From Rhytidiadelphus loreus (Eukaryota; Streptophyta; Bryopsida; Hypnales; Hylocomiaceae): a stretch of 64,000 nucleotides of DNA. This document shows, piece by piece, positions 1-12,046 of this stretch. Made by a program: the position numbers and the translations under genes. Positions within the stretch are counted from its first letter, which is position 1. Each line of letters opens with the position of its first letter. The stretch spans positions 8,685,501 to 8,749,500 of the forward strand of contig OX344762.1 of assembly GCA_947034895.1 (NCBI GenBank), read 5' to 3'. The notes under the pieces are model-generated. The model was not told where the DNA came from and did no database searches. It was given only the letters and a program-made list of their open reading frames with translations.

Positions 1-143
1 TTATGTTTATTCCTTCAGTGGTGCAGCAATCCGATGACGATTTGGAACTTGTGATACAAAGATTTACTACACAAACTAAAAATTCTCAGTACTCCTCGGT
101 GTGGTTTGGGTACTAAGTACTGATGTGGACTATATGCTTACAG

Positions 144-2089
144 GTTCCTGTGCTAGAGACTCCGGAGGGAACTGTATTTGAAAGCAACGCTATTGCTCGC
201 TACGGTGAGTTCGTAATATCGAAATCGATGTGACTTCCGCGCCACTTCTTTCATGTCTTTGCCATGTTCTTTTACTTGGTTCGATATCTTACTGTGTTGT
301 ATTGAATGCAGTGGCTGGGCTTAAGGATGTCGGTCTCTTCGGCTCATCTCACTACGAGAGGGTAAGTGTGGATCTTGACTCCATCATGTCTGCGGCGTCT
401 TAATCACGTTTTCTCAGAACATTTTATTACAATTCTGACTGGCATTAGAGCAATATGACAGGCTTTGGTCGACCAGTGGATTGATATGGCGACTCTTGAA
501 ATCGACGGAAACGTATCCAAATGGGTCTATCCTCGTCTTGGAATGGGAGTCTTCAATTTGGAGGTTTGTCCTTCCAACCTGTGAATCCCCGGTTACTTCA
601 TAAGCTTCAGACTGACTGAAGACTTCGATGCCACTATTTCATGTAATACTGTATGGCAATTCCATATCAGAATCATAGTTTTGCGATATTGAGGATTAGT
701 AAGTAATATATTGTTCCCTCTGAAGATAGTGAAAGATGTCTCACACTGGAATACATCAGATAAGGACATCGTCTATGGTCAGACTATTTTAAAGAGCTTC
801 TGAATCTGCAATTTGTCAACTCGTATGCAATTTTCACATCCTGTCCTTGTTACCTGTCTAATCTAGTTTCCTGTTACTGATTTCAGGTGGAAGCTTTTGC
901 CATCACCAACTTCAAGAGAGGTCTCGCTGCTCTGAATTCCCACCTGGCGTCTCAAACCTACCTTGTCGGCGACTCGGTAACACTTGCTGATATTATCATG
1001 ACCTGCAACTTAGTCAGCCCAGTCCATGTGGCTCTTACCAAGGAGTTCACTGCAGAATATCCACATGTTGAGAGGTATTTCTGGACAATGGTGAACCAGC
1101 CTAACTTTAAGAAGATCGTTGGAGAGATCGTTCAAGCAGACAAGCCCTTGGGACCACCTCCTGCGAAGGGCCACCAGCATACTCCTGCTGCACTTGCGAA
1201 AGAGAAAGCTTCTCCGAAGAAGGAACATGCACCCAAACCGAAGAAAGAGAAGGCTGCACCTGCACCGAAAAAGGCAGCACCGGCACCTGAGTCAATCGAT
1301 GATGAAGAAGAGGCCGCTCCAGTGAAGAAAAAGCAGAACGCCTTGGACCTTCTCCCACCTAGCCCAATGGTCCTTGATAACTGGAAGCGTTTATATTCTA
1401 ACACGAAAGCTAAAGACTTTCATTTGGCTATTAGTGGTGAGTCCTTGTCCTATATTCAAGCTATTATTTGTGATTTCAGCCATTTTCTTCCTCTTGACTA
1501 GTGCTTTACGTATCTAGTGCTTACTTGAAGTCATTGCGAATGATTTCTGGTTTTAATAGATTTGATTCTCTTGTTTGCTTGTTGTGCCTTTTCGTTACCT
1601 CCCAGGGGGTCAGTCTCTCCAATCATCGTGAACCATTTTGATTGTACTGCAGGACGCCTTGCAGTCCCTCTCAGAGATTCTAATGTAACACCGGTGTTTA
1701 TTGTTGCAGGATTCTGGGAGATGTTTGATGCTGAGGGTTATTCATTGTGGTTCTGTGATTATAAGCATAATGATGAGAACCAAGTAACCTACGTGACCTT
1801 GAACAAGGTTGGAGGGTTCCTCCAAAGAATGGACTTGGCACGTAAGTATGCTTTTGGAAAGATGTGCATTCTTGGAGAGAATCCACCCTACAAAATCAAG
1901 GGAGTTTGGTTGTTCAGGGGTCAGGACGTCCCACAAATGGTGTTGGAGGAGTGTTATGATGCGGAGCTCTATGATTGGAACAAGGTCGACATCAACAATG
2001 AATCTCAGAAGGCCCTTGTCAACGCTTACTTTGAGGAGCCCGATCTTATCGAAGGTGAGAAGCTTTTGGAGGCCAAGTGCTTCAAGTGA
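144..2089 (+). CDS. Elongation factor 1B-gamma (eEF1B-gamma), 5' end missing
   Basis: Gamma subunit of the eEF1B nucleotide-exchange complex, which recharges eEF1A with GTP in the cytosol. Exons read from splice sites and continuous frame: 144-204, 312-361, 462-563, 887-1436 and 1710-2089 (TGA stop). The first visible exon starts in VPVLETPEG, the end of the GST-N-like domain, so one or more exons lie before the window. The next exons and the start of the 887 exon give the GST-C-like domain (YLVGDSVTLADIIMTCNL). A Lys/Ala/Pro-rich linker follows (about 1190-1340). The C-terminal EF1-gamma domain runs from ALDLLPPSPMVLDNWKR to the stop, with FWEMFDAEGYSLWFCDYK and the acidic tail region typical of the family. 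The intron at 1437-1709 interrupts LAISG/FWEMF. No frame damage is visible, so the gene looks intact. Very confident in family, confident in boundaries to a few bases. Confidence 0.95.
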
Positions 2090-2300
2090 TCTGCTTACTC
2101 GTGGTGATTGAGTAGAATCTGTCCTAGTAGTGCCGTATTAACTGCATTCTTTGCAGTTTATGTAGTAGGCAGTAGCTTGTCCTCATTTTTGGAGCAGAGT
2201 TGGAAAGAGGCTGTATTTTGAAAGGCACAATTTGAGCACGTGGAAGGGAGATGTTTTTATCTTTTATTTGCATCTTCCTATTCATTTGATTGTGAGATTT
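2090..2300 (+). other. Probable 3' UTR of the eEF1B-gamma gene
   Basis: AT-leaning, non-coding sequence directly after the TGA stop. No clear AATAAA close to the stop was seen; ATTTGCATC/TTTATT-rich sequence lies near 2260-2290. The end coordinate is arbitrary. Confidence 0.4.
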
Positions 2301-5300
2301 CTCCTCGAAATATTTGAGCCGTCAGACTGCCAGTGCGGTAGTCAGGTTACGAAACGATGCTATACAAAGGTTTAGAGGACGAGAATTCGGAATGTGACCA
2401 TTGACTTAGGAAAATAAACGCTTCGCCGCATGAACCGAGTGTGGCAATTCCTGTAAACTGCTAGAAGTCTTCCATGTGCTTGCTCGCCAGTGGTCTCCAT
2501 TACCATAGTCTGGGTGAACACGGGTCAGGTGCTCGTCAGATTGGTTTCATGCTCAACCCTAAACCGCAAGCATCACACAATTGTCCAGGACTGATTCTAA
2601 TTAGCTGAATATTCGAAATTGATTGGTCTTCTGAGGATCGTATGCTTGAGTTTTCAAATTATTCCCAAAATGTTTGATGTAAATGTTTCTTACACCTACG
2701 CAGCATTGATGAATGTATTTCGAATTTGCTGAAGGAAGTATTTTTTATAACATTTTGTGGAGCAAGTTCTGGCTGCAAGTTTTTTAATTGGGATCACTTG
2801 TTTGGCGCTATATGAGTTTCAATCAGCTGAGCCGGAATTTTATGAAAATTTTAGCATCGACCATGCTTGTTTTAGGGTTCTCATTTTTCCGATAGCACAA
2901 TGAAAACTTTTGTAGCGCAGTGGGCATATGCTGTCTGAACCTCACCTAAAAACTCTCACCTGGCGTTTGGTGTGATTTTCACGGTAACATTTGTTCTGTT
3001 ATGCTTCGGTAAAATTAGAATGTGGAGTTATCAGCTGTTCACACATTGAAGGAACTACGTTATGTGCGTGAGTTGCATCGACGTTTGTGTCAGTGCGTGC
3101 TTGTTTATGAAGCAAATTGTCAGTCGGACAGGCTTTTGATTTGTCGATTCTGATTGTCATGAGAAAAACAGCACTTTATACATAGGACCTCTATCCACAA
3201 CATCCCACTGATTGCAATGACCGTGAATATGATCATATTGCGGACGACTCGACCAGCATCCCGAATAGTCGACGAAAAATTCTGCAGAAAAGCATGCATT
3301 CATTTCGGTTTAAAACTAGGTGCAGAGCACTGAGAAATGCGCGACTGGATTTAACGTACTGTATCTTACGTAAATGGCGCCCTATGTTGGCAAATAGATC
3401 ATATACTTTATGAATTGTAGGTTCTTGGTCGATAATGGAGGTCCTCCCTAGGTTGAACATTTTTATATAATGGAACCTTGGGATCAACTTATAGAACACC
3501 CCTTACTGAAGAGAAATCTACATTTTTGAAGGTTTTAATTTTGCCAAATTCTTCGCAAGAACCTCGGTCAACAACTCTCTAGCACTGGGATTGCCAACTA
3601 GGTTCTACAAATACCAAAGAACATATGTGTGCATGATTAGATTTTTCTGAAGTGATTAAACATCCAGTAAACAAGACTGAGAGATAAATTTAAGTGAGAA
3701 TGTATCCATTAGAGAAGTGTCCAAGGAAAGAAGCTAACTTAATTTTGACATATTGCAGTGGATTTGTTCCCGAACATGGCTGACCTTCATTTCAAATGAT
3801 CAAATCTTATGCTCTTTGATTTACAAGTCCAACCATTGATCTACAAATCCAAATGATGTGCAACTTTGAGAGACTCAACAAAAGTCTGCCACATTTTAGA
3901 ATTTGATTCTCAAAACCCTTCAAGTCATTATGACCAAAGTGACATAATCCTCGTTTGTAAACATTGTTTTTGACCATTGTCAATCATTGTAGCAATGAGG
4001 TGTGTTTGTTGAGTCCTATGGCTATGGCCAAACTCAAAACATTTTAGTAATTATTCTTGGTATTAAATTATTGTTAGAAGATTAAGACAAAATTTATAAA
4101 GTAGAAGCATCCCAAATTGTCACTTTTCTACTTTTGCTAGATGGATGGTCCAAATGATGTTTTCTATAACATCAACACCCTTAAGAAAAAACCAATACAA
4201 TTTTTTGACATAGCCACAATATTCTATGAGTTTTCAAAGTTGAAAAGTTAAGGTACCTACTTATGCCACTAAACTCCCCTCAAATGGCTACCCTTGAAGT
4301 ATAAAATACTCCACCTCCCATTATTTATCTTAACATGTAACGATCCAATCAACCATTTTATGATTCTATCTAACTTTGGACAGTATTTTCGGGTAAAATA
4401 AAACTTTTTTTCAAAACATTTTTTTCCATGCAAAATAGATTGTTTTTCTTTCTATTTTTATATTCAAAACAAAAATCACTATAGTCAAACAAAAGTTATA
4501 AAGAAAATAACTCAAAGTGTTTTGGTATTTGCCTCATATTAGAAAGTTATTATTTGAAGGAGGTGTTGATGTTTCCATCATTAAATCTCATGCCTTTTTT
4601 CATGAGTCAATTAAAAGTGTTAGTTTTTACCAATTCTAGAAATTTTCAAATGCAAAAGAGAAAAATTGCATTTTTGTTAATCTTCAAAATTCATTTGTGG
4701 CAAGTCTATAAATAATTTTAAATTTTTGACCTTACAAATACTGTCTACTCTTCATGCTTCACATTGTCCTCTTTGATGCAAACTTCAAAAAGGATATAGA
4801 ATTTATATTTTACAACACATTTATGGTTGGTCTAAAACCCTTGGATCTTTAGGGATTGAAGAACTCTTCAACTATCATTAGTTGCTCTTGAGAGCTTGTA
4901 GTGGTGCTAGGTGAAAGAAGGTGTCCATTCAAAGTTTAAATATATGTCGTACAAAATGGATGACGGCGCTTCTAGGTGAGCACACCTCATGTTGACTAGA
5001 AATGAAATCTTGCATGTTTCATTTTCAACACTCTCGACTTCCTATTACGTGTAGAATCTTGACATATACAAATGCGTTATATTCAAATTTTTTAGTAATA
5101 GATAATTTTGTAAGAGATTCACATACATCTAGTAGTGGATTTTTTGCTTCCAATTTTATTGACATCTTCAAATCAATATTAAGGTAAGTGCATCTAATTG
5201 CAATCCCTACCTAATTCATTCAATATATTAATTATCAATTAATAGGGTCGAGAAAAGGGTGATACATGCAGTGGCATATCCAATAATATTCCTTGATTTT

Positions 5301-8272
5301 GGAGGGACTGGGACTTCTTTCAAAACCAAAGAATATGATTGGACATATGACTAGGTATAATTGCCCTTCAAAAAATCATGAATCTAAGCTTCATTTAAAA
5401 ACCTAAATTCAAAATTGTCATTCTCTTCTTAGACATTTTGCACAATTTTTGTAAGACAAGTATGACTATCCTAGGTTTATTATAGAAGGTGAATATATAT
5501 TTCCTATATTAGGTGGAGGTGCTATTAAGTTTACTTGCCTTATAGTGCTTGTAATATTAGGCTTATAGTCTTTGTTGATGTGTATGCTTATTTTTTGTAG
5601 ACCCAATGGGAGGAGGCTTTGAGTCTACAAAAGATACATTTAGAAGGAATGCAAGGGAGCTTTAGTATAATCTTTATTAAAAAGCAAGACGATGATATAG
5701 GAATAGAGGTTCTTCGAGGTTGTTCATTAAGGTAAAATCAACTAAACATGAACTCGTATAATTATACAACAATCAGTCAAACTTTGCAAAAATAAAAAAA
5801 AGAATTTCTAGAATTTTGCTTCAAATTGTACAACATTTGCAAGAGGAAAATTGGAATTGTTGGCTGACAAAATATTAGGGAGAGGCTCATGAAAAGCATG
5901 GGAGGCAACTTCCTAAATTTTGGAAAACCAATTTTAACATTGGATTTGAACTTTTGGGTTGCTTTTAGTTTGATCACAAGGCAAAGATACTCCTAAAATG
6001 TCATTTCTCCCTACTCACATAGAAGTGAAAGCATCATGAAACTTGATGAAAGGCAATTCCAACTTTCAAAAACCTAATCATTCTTTGACAAAGCATAGGA
6101 GTTTGCTCTAATTCCAAGTGTGTAGCTAAAATTTTGTCCTAATATATCTAAATAACAACCAAATACTCGTTGCACAATGTCAGCACAATACATTAAATTT
6201 TGATTTTTGATTTAGAAAAAACTACCAATTGAACTTTGACATCTTATAATTTTAGCAAATAAAATAATATTCAAATGCCAATTTTGCTAACTTCTTCAAA
6301 GTTGCAATCTAATTCATTTGTGACTCCGACAAATATCAGACCTCACTGACACACAAGTTAATCATGGTTGTTAGCAAAGGTTGTCTGATCCTACCGCAGT
6401 GGGTTTTAGAGTAGCCACTTCCATCTTTGGACAGAACTCGCCATGTTGTGCAGCTCTTCCTGGGGACAGTTTTCAGCGTGCAAAATTGATCTGTATGCCA
6501 GATGACTGCAGGCTCGTGAATCTTCACGCTGCCAATGGGGAGACTCATCAGGTTGTAATTTTAAAAATTCAGAACATATAGCCAATGGTTTTCACAGTAC
6601 CCATGCTGCCGATGGGCCAACGGGGAGGCTCATCTGCTTAGACTATTAAACAGAAAATTGAGAAAAGATGCGGGTTTCAATTCAAAGAGTGTCTGTGACT
6701 TTTGCTCCTGCTACTGGTTTTCCCATTCGAGCTTTGGAAACAAGTCCTCTGCCTCCTGAACTATATTCTGTATCCCCATATTCATACTCAAAATCCGGTG
6801 GAAACCGAATCTCCAGTAACATAGGCATATATGTTTTGCTTTAGAATTGTATCCATTGTTGGGTTTTTTTGTTTGATACATAGCAATATCCTTAGCTACA
6901 TTCTACACTTCATAAGATTGTCGCTTGAATCTTCTTGCCTCGCTGCGAAAGTCATGCGACGAAATAGGGTTTCATTCACCCTGCCGCTGAGTGCAGAGAA
7001 CCTGAGTAACGGATGTCCAAATGATGTGAACAGGATTAGTACTAAACGCGACGTTGCAGTGAGGTTCTGAGAGCTAACTTCAGTTACGGGCCGAAAGTCA
7101 CTTGGCTCTTATCACTGAGACAGTTATCATGAACCTTCTGATATGCAGTTCACTGGCTCCTTCTCTGACTAGAGGGCAGAGAATGGACCACGTCAGGACA
7201 CATTTGCTGCAAACTTCTGGTGGATGTCTGATGCCGCCAAAATTCCTGAACTGGAAATAATGGGACCACTGTAGTCAAGGGAATCTGGTACGGGTTTGAC
7301 CGGATCTCCCTCGAGTAGTCGCTACAGTACCACGGTTACCTTCCTGGAACGTGAAAAAGGTGGAAGCTCCGCGAATGATTAAATTTAGAAAAATCCAGTT
7401 CTTACTTAGAATCAAAGACCGTGAATTGGCTCAAACTGAAATTCCAGAATCAACCAACCAATTAAACAGATTTTACATCTGAGAGGAAATACAAATTTCC
7501 GGTTCTTGCAGTAGAACTGAAATTGCAGTTTGGTGGAAGCTCCTTTCCGATTTGTGTGTTACGTTCAATTAGTGGTCTGTCGTCCTGAGTCTCTCTTGCC
7601 CTTGGGGCACAGGGCACAGCACTCCTGGCTTTTAGACTTGGTTGTAAGCTTACTCTTACTTTGCAATAAAATGTCCTCTTCATTTGCACCATTTTTTTTT
7701 TTTCCTAAATAAGAAATTCCACTCTGAGGACCTATCGTAGGCCTACCACTCTATCGACTTCCCGAGTCCCGAGTCTCCGACCTTCTGGTGCTCGGGCCCT
7801 TATTATATTACAAGCTTGCGTTTTTATGATTTTGTGGGGTCAGCTCCTCAGATGAAGGAATGCCAGCGAACTCACGAGTGTGGAGCCATCTCAGCCACAC
7901 GGCCATGTGCACGCGATCAGGGAGAAATAGCAAAGGCCTCGTCATCTTTGCCAAAAGCTCCTTCGGCTTGCCAACGTCCGTGTGGCGACAATCCAAGCCA
8001 CATCATTACCAAACGAAAGTGTAGGCTCGACGATTCCGTTCCTTCCATCGTTTCCGGAAGTTTGTACGCATTGATGAACTCATCACTCATGCTTCACGTT
8101 GCCTTGGACTCGGCAGTGAAGCCACGGAGTGATTAACTTACTCTACTGTAGAAGCAAAGCTACTGAATGCAAATTAGAAGGACGAACTTCCGCATGCTCA
8201 CTGTGACGGATGGCCACTCGGAATTGAATTTCCGAGTTTTTCAAAGTTATGTACTGCTTTCACTAGATTTCT
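2300..8272. other. Gene-free interval, mostly unassigned AT-rich DNA
   Basis: No reading frame here resembles a known family. The 3700-6300 part is strongly AT-rich with scattered stops in all frames and looks like old repeat-derived DNA. At 6530-6640 the words CCAATGGGGAGACTCATC and CCAACGGGGAGGCTCATC form an imperfect direct repeat. The 7780-8140 part is richer in GC and carries short open frames on both strands; on the minus strand one of about 57 codons begins MSDEFINAYKLPETMEG near 8088, which I do not recognise. Nothing here supports a confident gene call. Confidence 0.5.
7567..7690 (+). repeat. Dispersed repeat, copy 1 (second copy at 43262-43408)
   Basis: This stretch shares an ordered series of words with 43262-43408: AATTAGTGGTCT, TCCTGAGTCTC, TTGCCCTTGGGGCA, CAGCACTCCTGGCTT and CTTGGTTG. 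Both copies lie in the same orientation. The two copies differ by the number of CTTGCC units and by small gaps. No terminal repeats or coding capacity were seen, so the class is unknown. Confidence 0.6.
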
Positions 8273-8415
8273 ACTAAGGTAGGAGGTCCATAAAGTGCCC
8301 ATTTCAGAGCTGAAACTGAATTTGGGGAGGTGAAACTTCTTGAAACATTTTCCAGTACATTTTTCTTGAAAGACAACTGGAATTGGAATCTAACCCAAGT
8401 CGTTTCACACATTAA

Positions 8416-9339
8416 CCCCTAAAGTCCCATTGTCCCCTCGGGGGACAATTTGGAATTTGGGTAGGTTCCTATGGGCTGAAATTTTACCCTAATTTTTTGA
8501 AACTTTTTTTGAAGATAGAAAATCTGATAAGCTTTGTGGGAATATAATTTTTATTTCAATCGGTGCCTGGAAGCAAAAATTATACCACAAAAAGGTTGAA
8601 ACTGAACTCGGCGGGCAGCACAAAAAATATTGCAAAAATTCAAAATTTAATTTTTAAATTCTTTTTTCTCAAAGATAATGTTTTTGTCTACATCTAAAGC
8701 TTTGATTCATTCCACTTTGATTAGTGATGTGAAAGTTATGAACAATCTTGTTTTTCGGGCAATCTAAGCATTTTTTTGGAAAAAAACCCTTGTAGGATTC
8801 ATCTCAGAATGCAATATTCAAATTTTTTCAAATTTTTTCTTTTGAAAAGGTTAAATTTGCTTGTTAGAACAATCTCACCATTGGGATTATTGTATTTCAA
8901 TCCCATCTAAGAGCTATTAACTGTTTAGTTTTTCTTTCAATCTTGAACTTACTTCTACTTGACAATTTTTTGAAGTATGAAAATGAAGTTGTTATTTTTT
9001 GAAATTTTTATCCTAGACTCCTAACTCAATTCTTCAACATAATAAATTTTAAATTCAAACTCCACAGTGTAATTTTTTCCACAAATAGAGATCAAAGTCA
9101 TCTAAAATTGCAGTCCAGTGTTCAAAAAAACTTGTTTTTTCAACTTTGAATGCTCATATCTCTCAATCTGTACGGTCAAACTTCATGAAATTTTTACCAC
9201 ATGATCTAAAACAAGTAAAGTTTAAGATCCTACGGTTCAGTTACAAAAAAAGTATTTTTTTTGTTTTTGTGGACTAATGCAGTAGAAATGGCAGTTTTGA
9301 GTGGTTTTTGACAGAAAAATGGCCTTGGGACTTTAGGGG
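8416..9339. mobile_element. Non-autonomous piggyBac-type element, copy 1 (924 bp)
   Basis: Flanked by TTAA on both sides (8412-8415 and 9340-9343), the hallmark target duplication of piggyBac. The ends are a perfect 14-base inverted repeat, CCCCTAAAGTCCCA at the left and its complement at the right. Just inside the left end is TGTCCCCTCGGGGGACAA, a short palindrome shared with the copies at 12079-13002 and 49891-51330. No open reading frame. It has the same length, 924 bases, as copy 2 and lies in the opposite orientation to it. Confidence 0.85.
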
Positions 9340-9340
9340 T

Positions 9341-9756
9341 TAAGGTAGGAGGCTCTTCAAGCGGGCACTTAAGGGCTGATTTGCTTTTTTCATGTCATTT
9401 CTTGTATGGGATTATTTTTAGCTCATTTTTCAAACAAAGAAAAATAGATTTAGATTGTAATCCAAGTCGTTTTGTATTTTTTGAAGCATTTTTGAATTAC
9501 TTATGAATTTTCATACAAGAAGAGTCATACGTCCCTATTTTTGACCATAGGTCTTCCAGAAATTGTTCACTTACAGCTTTTAGAGAGAAATGGAGAAAAC
9601 AAAGCAAATGATTGGCTCTTACAATAAATAATGTTTTTTTTATTGATCCATTCAATGACAGTAGAAGGTCCATTTGAAGACCACCTCAAGTCCATTACAT
9701 GTGAGTCTACATGAGCGGTTCTAAATGACCTTCCAACATTCGAGCCTCCTACCTTA
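9341..9756. mobile_element. TAAGGTAGGAGG element, inner copy (B), about 416 bp
   Basis: Ends are TAAGGTAGGAGGCTC (9341-9355) and its complement GAGCCTCCTACCTTA (9742-9756), a perfect 15-base inverted repeat. The interior aligns with 13003-13389 through words such as GGGCTGATTTGC, TTTTGAATTACTTAT and ATTGGCTCTTACAATAAA. No coding sequence. The left end overlaps the TTAA target of the piggyBac-type element at 8416-9339, and the right end abuts a TTAGATG element. Confidence 0.75.
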
Positions 9757-10038
9757 GATGTTATTTTAGCCAAGGGAAGGGTTGTTTTAGGCATGTTCCC
9801 CTAGCTATTCCATATACACGGAAAGAACACCGACCTATTAAAAATTTAAAAAATTTAAAATTTAAAAAAAAAAAATTCTTAAAATGCAAAAGAAAGTCGA
9901 AAAATTTCATTTCATTTCGTTTTTTTATTTTCTATGACGTGGCCACGTCAAACTGTTGCGCCACCGCAGTGGAGCAGTTCCATGGTTCCTACAACCCTGA
10001 GAACTCATAGCCCTTTACACCCTTGAAAAAACATCTAA
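9754..10038. mobile_element. TTAGATGGG-family MITE, copy 1
   Basis: Short inverted ends TTAGATGTT and AACATCTAA bound about 285 bases. Internal landmarks shared with the copies at 11498, 49273 and 52606 are a GTTTTAGGC..GTTCCC box near one end, an A/T-homopolymer centre, and a GC-rich box with GACGTGG near the other. No coding capacity. It sits against the right end of element copy B. Confidence 0.6.
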
Positions 10039-10309
10039 TGTTTTGGGTAGCTCTGTGGAATTAGTTATGAATTTTGAAGTTGAAATGGCATAGGGCTCTA
10101 AAATTGCCCACCTTCTCAAATGTACACTATTTGTACATTGTTGGTATAACAAAAAAAAAATGTACAAATAGCACATATATGAGGAGGTGGACGACTTCAA
10201 AGTCTAATTGCTTTAAAAACCTCCTACCTTAGTGTGGCCTTGTGTTGTTGGCCAAGTTTTTGTCATGATTAAGTCATGCTTTTGTTTTTCATTTTGGAAT
10301 TATATTTAT

Positions 10310-11060
10310 TTGTAGTTTAATAAAATAAAATAAAAATTCATAATTGTCATACCATACGTCCAAATGGCACAAAACAAAGTCCGTGCATCCTTCCTCAAAG
10401 AGAGTTTTCCCATGGTATCAAGAATGCAACTAAGGGATGCACAGTTCCAGAGATTTCACCATAATACATAAACAAAAACAAAATAGCCTCATTTAAGGTT
10501 TAGATAGTGTACCCCGTTGCCACAACCAAAGTAAAAAATAAAAGTAATTTCCTAATTTTTTAATTCATAAAAACTTTGAAATTCAATATCTTTTCTACTG
10601 TAGGTCCAAACATCATGAATCAAAGTTTGTACACCCCTCTTTATGGAGAGTTTTCCAATGATATCAAGAATACAATTGGTGGACATATGGTTCCCAAGAT
10701 CTCACTATAACAAACAAAATAAAACAAGCAAACATAAACATAAACAAAACATATAGATTTTTTTTTAATTTGTAAAAACTTTGAAATTCAATATCTTTTA
10801 TGTACAAAAGATTACAAAGACTTTGTTGTAATGTGAGAGGTTGCCTTCTTGATACAAATAGAAAGTTTTATGCACCAAGGAGTCCAAGGGCCTTATTTTG
10901 TGGCGTTTGGACATGTGATGTCAAAGTTATGTTTTTTCTAAAATAAAAGATAAATTAATTCAATTTGCTAATTCATAAAAACTTTGAAATTCAATATCTT
11001 CCACATTGTAGGTCCAAACGGCATGAAACAAAGCCCATGCATCCCTCCTCACAAAGAGCT
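10310..11060 (+). repeat. Degenerate tandem array, about 200-245 bp units
   Basis: AAAACTTTGAAATTCAATATC recurs at about 10569, 10775 and 10977. Each is followed by variants of a second block (GTCCAAA..CATGAAACAAAG, CATCC.TCCTC.AAGAGAG, TATCAAGAATACAA, AGATTTCAC). A first partial unit begins near 10340. Units are diverged and contain different-length deletions. No open frame and no terminal repeats; function unknown. Confidence 0.7.
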
Positions 11061-11497
11061 TGAATTAGGTTGTTTTGTTTTGTTTTGTTTGTCTCTTATA
11101 TGGGAGTTGGAAGAAACTAAATTTAGGAGTAGTTTTGCTTTGTTGTCAAACTAAAAGCAACCCAATAGATCTAAAGTATTAAAAATAGTCTCCCGGATAT
11201 TGGACACTTGTCTCCCATGTTTTTCATGAGCCTCCCTCCAAAATTTGGCAAGTCATCAAATTTGACTCTATGCAACTATTACACACTTCCATGTAAAATT
11301 CCAAATTTTTTCTTTGGGTCATTTCTATAGGGTTTGACCCATTCTAAATGCATAGAATTTTGCTCTTAAGTCCTCTTTGCATTCAATTTGCAAGGCCTTA
11401 GAAAAAACTCTTGTCTTTAAAAGGCCAACCTTTGGAGGTAGAGCAAAAATAATTTATTTTTTTACCTTTTCTGGTGAGCTTGTTGCACCAAGAAGTA
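11061..11497. other. Unassigned intergenic DNA
   Basis: AT-rich sequence with a short TTTTG run near 11070-11090. I see no gene, structured element or recognisable repeat. Confidence 0.5.
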
Positions 11498-11773
11498 TTA
11501 GATGGGTTTCCAGCATTGTGGAGGGCTGCGAGTTATCAGGCCTTGGAAACTGCTGCGAACTGCCTGCTGATGTGGTCGAGCGACTGTCACATCGGCAAAT
11601 TAAATTTTTTTTATTTTTTTATTTCTCATTTCAAGAATGTAAATTTTTTTTTCTATTTTTCAAAAATTTTCTATCAGGAACGGCTCGGGAACAGCTGTTC
11701 CCCAAAACTGCCGGGGGATTAGGGTCGGGAACAGGCCCGAAACGGCCCTCCCCACCCCCCATAAAACATCTAA
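11498..11773. mobile_element. TTAGATGGG-family MITE, copy 2
   Basis: Begins TTAGATGGGTTTCCAGC and ends AAAACATCTAA. The GC-rich box GGGCCGTTTCGGGCCTGTTCCC, read on the minus strand near the right end, matches GGCCGTTTTAGGCTGGTTCCC in the copy at 49273. The centre is a run of T-rich DNA. Open frames crossing it are incidental. Confidence 0.65.
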
Positions 11774-12046
11774 TGAGACTCCAAATTTGTGCACTTTTGT
11801 TGCCATGAAGGACAAATGGTGTTATGGTACATTGTTCTCTCCTTTTGAGGTACCTTGGGACTGCAAATTCCAAGTGCAATGTACTCTTGATACAGAATGA
11901 TACGCAAGATCAGTATAACTTATTGTGCAATGCAATGACAACCACGTTTATTAGTCTTGTGAAATTTGTACTGATGAGCCCCTCATGTCACTCAACCTAC
12001 ATACATTCAAGGGATGTGACCCAACTTATGACATTTTCCATCACAG

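Larger units (their letters stand above)
8273..10233. mobile_element. Outer copy (A) of the TAAGGTAGGAGG element, split by nested insertions
   Basis: The left end ACTAAGGTAGGAGGT (8273-8287) is matched in inverted orientation by ACCTCCTACCTTAGT (10219-10233). Only 8273-8411 and about 10041-10233 belong to this copy. The words GAATCTAACCCAAGTCGTTT before the break and GAATTAGTTATGAATTTT after it align with consecutive parts of the intact sister copies at 9341-9756 and 12047-13389. The material between them is a piggyBac-type element, a second copy (B) and a TTAGATG-ended element. The right half also holds a small hairpin near 10106-10187. No coding sequence; a non-autonomous DNA transposon is the best reading. 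Superfamily not determined. Confidence 0.65.

Noticed and set aside
11377..11808. 143-codon ORF as a gene
   Set aside because: It runs through the A/T-homopolymer core of a TTAGATGGG MITE and encodes Phe/Lys-rich low-complexity sequence.
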